A stretch of DNA of 9,731 bases from JADFUZ01 sp034430415 (GCA_034430415.1 DAOUEN010000092.1:1-9731), one strand, 5' to 3'; positions 1 to 7,613 are shown, counted from the stretch's first letter. Made by a program: numbers and translations. Notes: generated by a model from the sequence alone, not told the origin.

Positions 1-866
1 CCGGCGGCGTGCTTATGTATGGAATACCTGAATTCAGGTTGCCAAAGCAGATCGTTCAGGGAGAAGTTGATTACGTCAAATCACTGGGCGTGGAGATCAA
101 GCTCGACCATGTCATCGGCAAGATAGCCACTGTGGATGAGCTGCTGGAGAGCGGCTATGATGCGGTCTTTCTGGCTCCTGGGGCTGGGGCACCCATGTTC
201 CTGAGTGTTCCCGGCGAGAACCTGAACAACGTCTACTCAGCCAACGAGTTCCTTACTCGAACGAACTTGATGAAGGCCTACCTCTTTCCCCGATGGGATA
301 CACCGGTGAAGAGGGGCAGAAGAGTGGCAGTGTTTGGTGGTGGGAACGTGGCCATGGATGCCTCCAGGTGTGCTCTTCGCCTGGGAGCTGAGGAAGTGTA
401 TGTTATCTATCGCCGTTCCAAGGTCGAGATGCCGGCCAGGCTTGAGGAAAGGTAGAATGCCGAAGAGGAGGGGGTCATTTTCAGGCTCTTGACCAATCCC
501 AAGAGCTTCATAGGTGATGAGCAGGGGAGAGTCCGAGCCGTGGAATGCTATGCGATGGAGCTCGGCGAGCCTGATGACAGCGGTAGGCGAAGGCCGATCC
601 AGAAACCCGGCACGGAACACTCCATTGAGATCGATACCGCTATCGTTGCTCTGGGAACAAGGCCCAATCCAATTATTCCCTCGACCACCGAAGGTCTGGA
701 GCTTACCCGGTGGGGCACGATAAGAGCGGATGCAGCCACGGGCAGAACCAGCAGGGACAGAATCTGGTGTGGTGGCGATATGGCTACCGGAGCAGCCACG
801 GTTATCAGCGCTATGGGGGCGGGGAAGCGGGCTGCCGCTGATATCGATGCTTATCTTCGTGGGTAG
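1..866 (+). pseudogene. gltA: GltA/NfnB-type NAD(P)H oxidoreductase (glutamate synthase small-subunit family), 5' partial, interrupted by an in-frame TAG
   Basis: The reading frame is open from the left edge (first full codon at 3, reading GGVLMYGIPEFRLPK) to a TAG at 864-866, so the N-terminal part, where the iron-sulfur region of this family lies, is outside the window. What is present matches the homotetrameric GltA / NfnB family: the SANEFLTRTNLMKAY stretch, an NAD(P)H-binding Rossmann motif GGGNVAMD (336-359), the RRSKVEMPARLEE stretch, MELGEPDDSGRRRP, and the C-terminal FAD-binding CGGDMATGAATV (about 768-803). Such proteins pass electrons between NAD(P)H, FAD and iron-sulfur centres, either for glutamate synthesis or, as NfnB, for ferredoxin-linked transhydrogenation; the fragment cannot separate these roles. 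One TAG at 453-455 interrupts the frame where relatives carry a variable residue just before an (H/N)-A-x-E-E-G stretch. The frame and motifs are intact on both sides, so this is a single nonsense change or a sequence error rather than an old, decayed pseudogene. Confidence 0.85.
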
Positions 867-895
867 TGCTGATTTGGAGCGCGAGTTGCCGACGG

Positions 896-3667
896 TCAGG
901 ACGCTGTAGTCGTCTGGCGCATGTCTCCCCAGTTGCTGCCGGTCTTGATATCCACCCTGAGGGGCACGGAAAGCTTCAGAGCCCGTGGCATCAGTTCGCC
1001 CACCAGCGACGTCATTTGCTCCACTTCGTCGCCGGGCACCTCGAATATCAGTTCATCGTGGATCTGCAGGAGCATCTTGCTTTTTAGACGCCGTCGGGCC
1101 ATTTCCCGGTAGAGGCTGACCATAGCGATCTTGATTATGTCCGCAGAAGTACCCTGTACCGGGGCGTTTATGGCCATCCTTTCGGCTGCTTCTCTTAGCT
1201 GGCGGTTAGGCGAGTTCACTTCCGGTATGAATCTGCGTCTCCCCATAACCGTCTGCACATAGCCCAGTTCTCTAGCTTGGGTCTTGGTTTTCTCGATATA
1301 CTCCTTTACCTTGGGGTAGCGCTCGAAGTACAAGGTTATGAACTGGGCCGCCTCATCTCGGCTGAAATCGGTAGCTTGCTCCAGGCCGTAGTTGCTCATC
1401 CCGTAGATGATGCCGAAATTCACCACCTTGGCCGCCCGGCGCATGTCGGATGTGACTTCATGAGGAGCTATGCCGAAGATCCTGCTGGCGGTCGTGGTGT
1501 GGATATCTTCATTGTGGGCGAAGGCGGCGATGAGGTCGGGGTCCTGGGAGAGATGGGCCAGGGCCCTGAGGTCTATTTGTGAGTAGTCGGCGCTCAGCAG
1601 GTATGCCCCGGGAGGAGACTTGAGGGCCCGTCTTATTCTTCGCCCCAGCTCGGTTCTCACCGGGATGTTCTGCAGGTTCGGGTCGCTCGATGAGAGCCTC
1701 CCGGTGGTGGTGCCCGTCTGGTTGAAGACAGTATGTACCCTTGCAGTATCGGGGTTGACAAGCGCGGGCAGAGCATCAACATATGTCGACTTGAGCTTGC
1801 CAAGCTGGCGATACTGCAGCACAAGGCCGACCACAGGGAATTGCTCCTTCAGACCTTCGAGTATTGAGGCCTCTGTGGAGTAGCCGCTTTTGGTCTTGCG
1901 AGAGCCAGGCAGGCCTAGCTCACCAAAAAGAACCTGCCCCAACTGCCTGGGGGAATTGATGTTGAATCTGTGTCCCACGGTGTTGTAGATTTGTGCTTCT
2001 AGCTGCAGCATCTCCTGCCCCAGCTCGAGAGACATCTTGCGGAGAAAGGCGATGTCCAGGGTGATGCCGTTAGTCTCCATGGCTACCAGCACGGGAACCA
2101 GAGGCATTTCGACTTCGCTGTAGAGTTGCCACAAGCCGTACTGGTTCAACTCGTCTCGGAACCTGTCTCTCAGGTTCCAGGCGACGCAAGCACTGGAGCA
2201 AGCATAGTCGGCAACTTGCTCTGCCCTTAGCAGTGCCGGAGAGACTTGTTTTCTGCCGGTGCCGGCCAATTCACTGAGAGAAGGCGTCTCTGTCCCCAGC
2301 CTATTGAGGGCCAGGGCTTTGAGTTCCAGGTTTTTCTCTCCCAGCAGATGCGCCGCAAGTGTGATATCGAAAATCAGGCCTTCCAGCTTCACCCCGTACT
2401 CAGCCAGCACGGCCGTGATCTCCTTACCGTCGTGAGCGATCTTGCCCGTGCTACTACTCTCCAGGATTGGCTTCAGTCCGGCCATGACTCGGGTCAGCGG
2501 AAGCTGCTCGGGCTGGTTCAAGCCGTAGTGTCCGAGCGGAATGTAGAAGGCACTTTCTCCGGCAGGCGAGAGGCCAATCCCTACAAGGCCCCCGGGCAGG
2601 CCTTCGCCTCGAAGGCCTCGCCCTCTCATGAGGCGAGAAGGGGATAGAGCAGTTATCAGGGTGATGACTACCTCGGTTGAGGTCCCCACCCGGCTTATGA
2701 GTTGATTCAAGGTCGGTTCGGTATTCACCATTTGGCAGGAGCCCTGGGGTGGTACTGTGGATGTGGAGGAGACCGCTGTGCCGTGTGCTGTCTGAGGCAA
2801 CCTGGGGAGCAGCCTGTTGAATTCGAGTTCCCGGAAGAGCTCTACTAGCTCATGCCGGTTATAATTGCTCACTTCACAGGCGCCCAAGTCCAGGGACACG
2901 GGAACATCGTTGACTATAGTGACTAGCTCCCTGCATTGTAGAGCCTGAGGTTGATGTTGCTGCAATGCCACTCGCACTTTTTCCGGTGTTATTTGTTCAA
3001 CATGGGCATAGATCTCCTCCAGACAGCCGTACTGTTGAATTAGCCTGGTGGCGGTTTTCTCTCCAATTCCGGGTATGCCGGGGATGTTATCGGAGTTGTC
3101 GCCAACCAGTGCCTTGAAGTCGGTGATTTGCTCCGGCCTTACGCCATATTTCTGATTGACTGCTTCACCATCGTAGAGTACGGTTTCAGCCAAGGATCGC
3201 TTGGGAGACAGGACTCTTACTCCGGGACGCACGACCTGGAGCATGTCATTATCACCGGTAACAATAATGGTCTCGATGTTCAACTCGCTGGACTGTTTGC
3301 TCAAGGTGCCCAGGACATCGTCGGCTTCGAAACCGTCCACTTCATAGGCAGGAATGCCGAACGCATCCACCAACTGGTGGATGCGTTTGATCTGGCTTAT
3401 GAGCTCTGCCGGTGCTGGAGGACGCTGTGCCTTGTATTCCTCGAACATCCTGTGTCTGAAGGTCGGAGCAGGAGTGTCAAAGGCGATGGCCCAATACCTG
3501 GGCTTGAGTTCAGCGAGCACTTTGAGCAAGGTGCTGGCAAAGCCGTAAACGGCGTTCACCATCTCCCCTGTGCTGGAGACTGTCAGTGGGGGCAAGGCAT
3601 GAAAGGCGCGGTGCACCAGAGCATTGCCGTCAAAGAGCAATAACAGCGGCCTCTCGTTGCTGAGCAT
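896..3667 (-). CDS. polA: DNA polymerase I (5'-3' exonuclease plus polymerase, proofreading site degenerate)
   Basis: Family A DNA polymerase of 923 residues, acting in Okazaki-fragment maturation and repair synthesis. The 5'-nuclease domain spans about residues 1-290 (LLLLFDGNALVHRAFHAL near 8-25, FEADDVLG 113-120, VTGDNDM 136-142, and the helix-hairpin-helix GIPGIGEKTA around 197-206). A 3'-5' exonuclease-like domain spans about 315-510 but lacks most metal ligands: the place of E. coli D355/E357 reads ITA, and the YxxxD motif reads YACSS (489-493); only the D of FDITL (434) remains. The polymerase domain spans about 520-920: GRLSSSDPNLQNIP (656-669), motif A SADYSQIDLRA (692-702), motif B RRAAKVVNFGIIYG (743-756) with the Phe that disfavours dideoxynucleotides, and motif C QIHDELIFEVP (868-878). 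The start ATG (3665-3667) has no Shine-Dalgarno and lies 7 nt after a TATAAT. Residues 344-357 carry an odd Arg/Gly-rich insertion encoded by a palindrome. It converges on the upstream oxidoreductase with a 29-bp gap. Confidence 0.98.
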   Translation of the reverse strand: MLSNERPLLLLFDGNALVHRAFHALPPLTVSSTGEMVNAVYGFASTLLKVLAELKPRYWAIAFDTPAPTFRHRMFEEYKAQRPPAPAELISQIKRIHQLVDAFGIPAYEVDGFEADDVLGTLSKQSSELNIETIIVTGDNDMLQVVRPGVRVLSPKRSLAETVLYDGEAVNQKYGVRPEQITDFKALVGDNSDNIPGIPGIGEKTATRLIQQYGCLEEIYAHVEQITPEKVRVALQQHQPQALQCRELVTIVNDVPVSLDLGACEVSNYNRHELVELFRELEFNRLLPRLPQTAHGTAVSSTSTVPPQGSCQMVNTEPTLNQLISRVGTSTEVVITLITALSPSRLMRGRGLRGEGLPGGLVGIGLSPAGESAFYIPLGHYGLNQPEQLPLTRVMAGLKPILESSSTGKIAHDGKEITAVLAEYGVKLEGLIFDITLAAHLLGEKNLELKALALNRLGTETPSLSELAGTGRKQVSPALLRAEQVADYACSSACVAWNLRDRFRDELNQYGLWQLYSEVEMPLVPVLVAMETNGITLDIAFLRKMSLELGQEMLQLEAQIYNTVGHRFNINSPRQLGQVLFGELGLPGSRKTKSGYSTEASILEGLKEQFPVVGLVLQYRQLGKLKSTYVDALPALVNPDTARVHTVFNQTGTTTGRLSSSDPNLQNIPVRTELGRRIRRALKSPPGAYLLSADYSQIDLRALAHLSQDPDLIAAFAHNEDIHTTTASRIFGIAPHEVTSDMRRAAKVVNFGIIYGMSNYGLEQATDFSRDEAAQFITLYFERYPKVKEYIEKTKTQARELGYVQTVMGRRRFIPEVNSPNRQLREAAERMAINAPVQGTSADIIKIAMVSLYREMARRRLKSKMLLQIHDELIFEVPGDEVEQMTSLVGELMPRALKLSVPLRVDIKTGSNWGDMRQTTTAS
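2598..2637. repeat. Palindromic element inside polA (two adjacent hairpins)
   Basis: AGGCCTTCG (2598-2606), a 3-nt spacer CCT, then CGAAGGCCT (2610-2618) form a perfect 9-bp inverted repeat. A second, overlapping hairpin pairs CTCGCC (2617-2622) with GGCGAG (2632-2637) around a 9-nt loop. Together they encode PolA residues 344-357, an Arg/Gly-rich segment that by motif spacing looks about ten residues longer than usual between the first exonuclease motif and the LVGIGLS strand. The symmetry is seen directly; that it is an inserted mobile palindrome is inference. Confidence 0.5.
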
Positions 3668-3674
3668 CCAGGCT

Positions 3675-3703
3675 ATTATACAACCCGATGGGAGTGATAT
3701 ACT
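3675..3703 (-). promoter_or_regulatory. polA promoter (-10 TATAAT, leaderless type)
   Basis: Read on the minus strand, a perfect TATAAT occupies 3680-3675 and the polA ATG begins 7 nt downstream, so the predicted transcription start falls on or beside the start codon. At a 17-bp spacing the -35 position (3703-3698) reads AGTATA, a poor match, so -35 contact is probably weak. The block that would hold this -35 is also the -10 of the divergent argF promoter. Confidence 0.5.
3675..3703 (+). promoter_or_regulatory. argF promoter (extended -10 TGATATACT)
   Basis: TATACT at 3698-3703 is preceded by TG at 3695-3696, giving an extended -10 (TGnTATACT). The ATG of argF lies 11 nt downstream, leaving only about 4-5 nt of 5' leader and no Shine-Dalgarno. 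The -35 position at 17-bp spacing (3675-3680) reads ATTATA, a weak match that coincides with the polA -10 on the other strand. It would drive the argF-der-plsY-gpsA cluster. Confidence 0.45.
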
Positions 3704-3714
3704 AAGCTCTTATT

Positions 3715-4635
3715 ATGAAGAAGGATCTGCTTTCGATATCGGACCTCAGCCCTGAGGAAGTCGAAGACCTCATAGAGCAAGCCTTGACTATGAAGCGGCA
3801 AGGGGCGCCGTGCCGCCTCGTGGGAAGGACGCTTGCGCTGCTCTTTGAGAAGCCTTCCCTGCGAACCAGACTTAGCTTTGATCTGGCGATGCAGCAGCTA
3901 GGAGGTCACGCCATCTACCTCTCTCCTGAAGAGGTAGGCTTGGGGAAGCGGGAGCCGGTGGCCGATGTGGCGCGCGTTCTCAGCCGCTACGTTGATGCCA
4001 TTGCTGCCCGGACGTTCTCTCACCAGAGCTTGGCTGAGCTAGCGAAGTACTCAACGGTGCCGATTATCAATGCGCTCTCGGATCTGGAGCACCCGTGCCA
4101 GGCCCTTTCTGACCTGCTTACAATATATGAGAAGAAAGGAAGAATCCGCGGCCTGGTTATGGCGTTTATCGGGGATGGCAACAATGTGGCCAACAGCTTG
4201 CTCCTGGGAACCTCGCTTGCGGGCATGGATTTCCGCATGGCCTCGCCCGTCGGCTACGAAATCAGGAAAGAGGTGCTGGGTCGAGCCCGGGAACTTGCTG
4301 CTCGCGGTGGTGGTCAGATACAGCTTTTCGGTGAACCTCAGGAGGCGGCCAGAGGGGCCGACATAATATATACGGATGTATGGACCAGTATGGGACAGGA
4401 ACTGGAGGCGAAGAAACGACGTCTTGCTTTTTCTCTGTACCAGGTAGACTACGAGGTACTGTCTTTAGCCAAGAGCGATGCTCTGTTCATGCACCCTCTG
4501 CCAGCTCACCACGGCGAGGAAATCTGCGACGGGATACTGGAGAGCCCTCAGTCAGTGGTCTTCGACCAGGCAGAGAACAGGCTCCACCTGCAGAAAGCAT
4601 TGCTTGCCAGAATGCTCCTCCCAGCCGGCTCATAA
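3715..4635 (+). CDS. argF: Ornithine carbamoyltransferase
   Basis: Cytoplasmic enzyme that joins carbamoyl phosphate and L-ornithine to give citrulline in arginine synthesis. At 306 residues it has the usual length for a catalytic chain that works as a trimer. Visible motifs in order: the carbamoyl-phosphate loop FEKPSLRTR (44-52; Leu replaces the common Thr of STRTR, a variant I recall from other OTCases), the HPCQ motif (126-129), GDGNNVANSLL (153-163) opening the ornithine domain, and DVWTSMGQE (221-229), the SMG loop that marks OTCase rather than aspartate carbamoyltransferase. The normally invariant HCLP ornithine-binding loop reads HPLP (260-263), followed by AHHGEEI; the Cys contacting ornithine is therefore Pro. 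An acetyl- or succinyl-ornithine specificity cannot be excluded, but the GDGNNVANSL and SMG motifs favour plain OTCase. First gene of a four-gene plus-strand cluster; der begins 10 nt after its stop. No other arginine gene lies in the window. Confidence 0.93.
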   Translation: MKKDLLSISDLSPEEVEDLIEQALTMKRQGAPCRLVGRTLALLFEKPSLRTRLSFDLAMQQLGGHAIYLSPEEVGLGKREPVADVARVLSRYVDAIAARTFSHQSLAELAKYSTVPIINALSDLEHPCQALSDLLTIYEKKGRIRGLVMAFIGDGNNVANSLLLGTSLAGMDFRMASPVGYEIRKEVLGRARELAARGGGQIQLFGEPQEAARGADIIYTDVWTSMGQELEAKKRRLAFSLYQVDYEVLSLAKSDALFMHPLPAHHGEEICDGILESPQSVVFDQAENRLHLQKALLARMLLPAGS

Positions 4636-4645
4636 GGGCAGGGAA

Positions 4646-5989
4646 GTGACTCGACCCATCGTAGCTATCGTGGGCCGGACCAATGTCGGCAAGTCTACCC
4701 TACTCAATCGCCTGGCGGGCAGGCGTCTTGCCGTTGTTGATGACTTGGCCGGGATTACCAGAGACCGCGTGTTTGCCCCTGTGTCATGGGAAGGGTGGGA
4801 GTTGACTCTGGTTGACACTGCCGGTTGGCAACAGAAGCCGCAAGCAGCACTGGACCAGAAGATCAGACAGCAAGTGGAGGTAGCTATTGCCCAAGCGGAT
4901 GTCATCATCTTTGTGGTGGATGGCAGGGACGGTGTTACTGCTGCGGATGAAGAAACGGCTGACAGGTTGCGCACGGCCGGCAAACCTACAGTTCTGGCGG
5001 TAAACAAAGTGGATTCAGACAAGCAGCGGAATGACATAGCAGACTTCTATCTTCTGGGCATTGACCCGCCGATAGCTATCAGCGCATATCATGGCCAGGG
5101 GATAGACGAACTCATGAGTGCTGTGCTGGGTTTCCTGTCACCACCTGGTGGCTCGGAGGAACCGGAGGAGGCTAGACTGGCTATTGTTGGGCGGCCCAAT
5201 GTGGGCAAATCGACGTTGTTCAATGCCTTGCTTGGCTATCAAAGAGCTGTTGCCGATGAGTCTCCAGGGACAACTCGCGATGCTCTTGACGCTAGGCTCA
5301 CCTGGGATGGCAAAGAGATATTGCTCATCGATACCGCTGGCGTCAAGCGGCGCGGCAGGGTTGATCCTGGCGTTGATTACTACGCTCTGCTACGGGCCCT
5401 GCAGGCCATAGAGCGGTGTGATATCGCCTTGCTGATGATTGACGCTAGTGAGTTTGTCACTGATCAAGATATGCATATTGCCGGCTTCATCTTGGAAGCT
5501 GGCAAGGGCATGGTGCTGGTGGTCAACAAATGGGACCTTGTCCCTCGGATGCAGTGGCCGGATTTTAAGCGGCATCTGGAGCAGCGGCTCAGATTTATGT
5601 CTTACGTGCCTGCCGTTTACATATCTGCCAGCCTCAAGCATAATACTGACGGAATTCTACCCCTGGCCTGGCAGGTATGGCAGGGGAGACAGAAGCGTGT
5701 ATCCGACTCAGCGGTTGATATGGTTATCAAGCAAGCGATGGTTGATCACTTCCCACCTCGAGTTGGCGCCAAGGAGCTACGTATTATCCGGACCTATCAG
5801 GATGCCTCCAGACCCTGGGTCTTCGTTTTGCAGGTCAACGACCCCCGGTTGGTCCACTTTTCCTATCAAAGGTATCTGGAGAACAGGCTTCGGGCCAACT
5901 TCGGGTTCCGTGGCTCTCCCTTGCAGGTGATCTTTACCAGGCCCGCGGGCAGAGGGAAAACAGCAAGAACAGGGATGGTGAGGACTTGA
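4646..5989 (+). CDS. der: GTPase Der (EngA), ribosome biogenesis
   Basis: Tandem-domain GTPase of 447 residues needed for late assembly of the 50S ribosomal subunit. G domain 1: P-loop GRTNVGKST (10-18), switch I GITRDR (36-41), DTAGW (57-61), NKVD (120-123). G domain 2: GRPNVGKST (182-190), GTTRDA around 208-213, DTAGV (229-233), NKWD (294-297). The C-terminal KH-like domain runs from about 350 and includes FPPRVGAKELRI and GFRGSPLQVIFTRP, ending in a short basic tail. The first P-loop has Thr where Pro is common. GTG at 4646 is chosen because it starts directly at the first beta strand (VTRPIVAIVG), fits family length and follows AAGGG at 4634-4638; the same frame stays open upstream to 4478, but that stretch is inside argF. 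Its stop overlaps the plsY start by one base. Confidence 0.96.
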   Translation: MTRPIVAIVGRTNVGKSTLLNRLAGRRLAVVDDLAGITRDRVFAPVSWEGWELTLVDTAGWQQKPQAALDQKIRQQVEVAIAQADVIIFVVDGRDGVTAADEETADRLRTAGKPTVLAVNKVDSDKQRNDIADFYLLGIDPPIAISAYHGQGIDELMSAVLGFLSPPGGSEEPEEARLAIVGRPNVGKSTLFNALLGYQRAVADESPGTTRDALDARLTWDGKEILLIDTAGVKRRGRVDPGVDYYALLRALQAIERCDIALLMIDASEFVTDQDMHIAGFILEAGKGMVLVVNKWDLVPRMQWPDFKRHLEQRLRFMSYVPAVYISASLKHNTDGILPLAWQVWQGRQKRVSDSAVDMVIKQAMVDHFPPRVGAKELRIIRTYQDASRPWVFVLQVNDPRLVHFSYQRYLENRLRANFGFRGSPLQVIFTRPAGRGKTARTGMVRT

Positions 5990-6624
5990 TGGTCGCCAGG
6001 TTTGTTGCTGCGGTGATTGCTGCCTATCTTCTCGGGTCTATTCCGTTTGGCTTGATAATAGGCAGGCTGAGGAGCGGTGTCGACATCAGGCAGCATGGGA
6101 GTGGCAAGACTGGTGCTACCAACGTAATGCGAACCGTGGGCTTCAAGCTTGGCTGCTTGACCATGCTACTCGATGGGGTCAAAGCTGGGGTTGCGGTCTT
6201 GTTAGCTGCATTGATTGTGGATGGTGGTTCTCTTGTCATCGGCAGCATGTCTCTCGACTGGCAGGTGGCCCAGGTACTGGCCGGGATGGCAGCAATAGTG
6301 GGCCACAACTGGCCTGTCTTCGCCAGATTCAGGGGTGGCAGAGGCGTAGCTGTCTTTTTCGGCACGCTATTTGCTATCTATCCTCCAGCGGGCCTGCTGG
6401 GCGTCGAAGTCCTGGCCATATTGGCGTTGCGTAGCCGGCACATGTCGTTGGGCTCCGTAGCCGGGATCATAGCTGCACTGTGCCTGCTGCTGCCCTTGAC
6501 CGTGTGCTATGGTTTCCCCCTCATCTATTTCGCCTACTGCTTTGTGGTAGCGGTCTTGGTTGTCTATCAGCACCGCGACAACATAAGGCGACTGCGGCAG
6601 GGCGTGGAACGCCAACTGTGGTGA
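5989..6624 (+). CDS. plsY: Acyl-phosphate:glycerol-3-phosphate acyltransferase PlsY
   Basis: Inner-membrane enzyme that transfers an acyl chain from acyl-phosphate to position 1 of glycerol 3-phosphate, the first committed step of phospholipid synthesis. The 211-residue product is mostly hydrophobic, with an N-terminal membrane helix ending in the typical GSIPFGLIIGR (16-26). The three conserved active-site stretches are present: GSGKTGATNVMR (37-48), GHNWPVFARFRGGRGVA (105-121) and HRDNIRRLRQGVE (195-207). KT at 40-41 replaces the frequent NP/NI. ATG 5989 overlaps the der stop (TGATG) and has GAGGA at 5980-5984; a TTG codon just before it is less likely. Translational coupling to der is probable. 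The next gene, gpsA, makes its substrate. Confidence 0.96.
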   Translation: MVARFVAAVIAAYLLGSIPFGLIIGRLRSGVDIRQHGSGKTGATNVMRTVGFKLGCLTMLLDGVKAGVAVLLAALIVDGGSLVIGSMSLDWQVAQVLAGMAAIVGHNWPVFARFRGGRGVAVFFGTLFAIYPPAGLLGVEVLAILALRSRHMSLGSVAGIIAALCLLLPLTVCYGFPLIYFAYCFVVAVLVVYQHRDNIRRLRQGVERQLW

Positions 6625-6653
6625 GAAGAGAAAGAGCAAGATAGCCTGAAACA

Positions 6654-7613
6654 ATGCCTAGAGCTACTATCATAGGCAATACCACCTGGGGTAACGCCTT
6701 GGCTGCCTTGCTGAGCGACGGAGAGGTGACGGTGAAGCTGTGGGCGCGCAACGCATCCGAGGCCGAGCAGGTAAACCAAGAGACGCATGGCTATTCCTCC
6801 ACCAGTTGCATCGGAGAAGCCATGGAAGGGTCTGACCTGGTGATCTGGGCCGTTCCCTCGCAAAGACTAAGGCAGAACGTGGTTCACGCCCGAGAGCATC
6901 TAACAGCCTCAATGTTGCTGATGAGTGCTGCCAAGGGATTGGAAATGGACAGCGGCAAGAGGATGTCTGAAGTGCTAGGAGAGGAGATCGCCTCTGCTCT
7001 CAGGCCGCATATCTGTGTGCTCTCCGGCCCCAATCTGGCTGCTGAGATCTCTCAGGGCCTGACTGCTGCTTCGGTAGTTGCTGCCGAGCAGATAACCGTT
7101 GCTGAGAGAGCACGAGAGTTGATGAAATCCCCCAGGCTTCTGCTGTCTGCCACGGATGATGTTATCGGGGTGGAGTTGGCTGGAGCTCTAAAGAATGTTG
7201 TTGCCTTGGGCGCGGGAATGATGGACGGGCTTGGTCTGGGTGAGAATGCCAAGGCTGCCTTCGTGACCTGGAGCTGGGCTGAGATTGTCTCGCTGGGCGT
7301 AGCCCTGGGGGCTAGGGCCAGCACCTTCTATGGCCTGGCAGGCATGGGTGACCTGGCGGCTACCTGTGCGGGCAACCTGAGCCGCAACCACTACCTTGGC
7401 TATGAAGTGGCCAAAGGTAGGTCTCTGGAGGAGGTCAATGCTTCCATGTCACAGGTTGTCGAGGGGGTTGGCACCACCATGGCAGTCCACCAGTTAGCCC
7501 AGAGGTCTAACCTGAAGGCACCCATCGCGGATCTTATCTACCGAGTTCTTTTCGAGAGTTTGCCTGTGCCCCGCACATTGGCTGATTTCCGTGAACTGAT
7601 AGAGGTGCCGTAG
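6654..7613 (+). CDS. gpsA: Glycerol-3-phosphate dehydrogenase [NAD(P)+]
   Basis: Cytoplasmic enzyme reducing dihydroxyacetone phosphate to sn-glycerol 3-phosphate, the acceptor used by PlsY encoded just upstream. The product has 319 residues, slightly short for the family. The N-terminal Rossmann domain includes AVPSQ (66-70), AAKGLE (92-97) and the signature SGPNLAAEI (124-132). The C-terminal helical domain includes the active-site Lys in ELAGALKNV (Lys180), DGLGLGENAKAA (191-202), the GLAGMGDL stretch (227-234) and LSRNHYLG (242-249). Two departures: the glycine-rich dinucleotide loop, usually GAGSWG, reads GNTTWG (8-13), losing the middle glycine; and the common TRG after NAKAA reads TWS (205-207). 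The start ATG is 29 nt after the plsY stop and has only a weak purine-rich (GAGAAGAG) upstream sequence, so it is probably read from the same transcript. Confidence 0.95.
   Translation: MPRATIIGNTTWGNALAALLSDGEVTVKLWARNASEAEQVNQETHGYSSTSCIGEAMEGSDLVIWAVPSQRLRQNVVHAREHLTASMLLMSAAKGLEMDSGKRMSEVLGEEIASALRPHICVLSGPNLAAEISQGLTAASVVAAEQITVAERARELMKSPRLLLSATDDVIGVELAGALKNVVALGAGMMDGLGLGENAKAAFVTWSWAEIVSLGVALGARASTFYGLAGMGDLAATCAGNLSRNHYLGYEVAKGRSLEEVNASMSQVVEGVGTTMAVHQLAQRSNLKAPIADLIYRVLFESLPVPRTLADFRELIEVP

Noticed and set aside
453..455. Pyrrolysine or general amber recoding as the explanation of the internal TAG
   Set aside because: TAG is used as the true final stop of several genes in the window, and no downstream recoding hairpin or pylT-like gene is visible.
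3128..3643. Long plus-strand open frames opposite polA
   Set aside because: They are antisense shadows of the polA 5'-nuclease domain with no recognisable protein family and no ribosome binding site.
4478..4645. Longer der reading frame starting inside argF
   Set aside because: The extra 56 codons are the argF 3' end read in another frame; the family N-terminus begins at GTG 4646.
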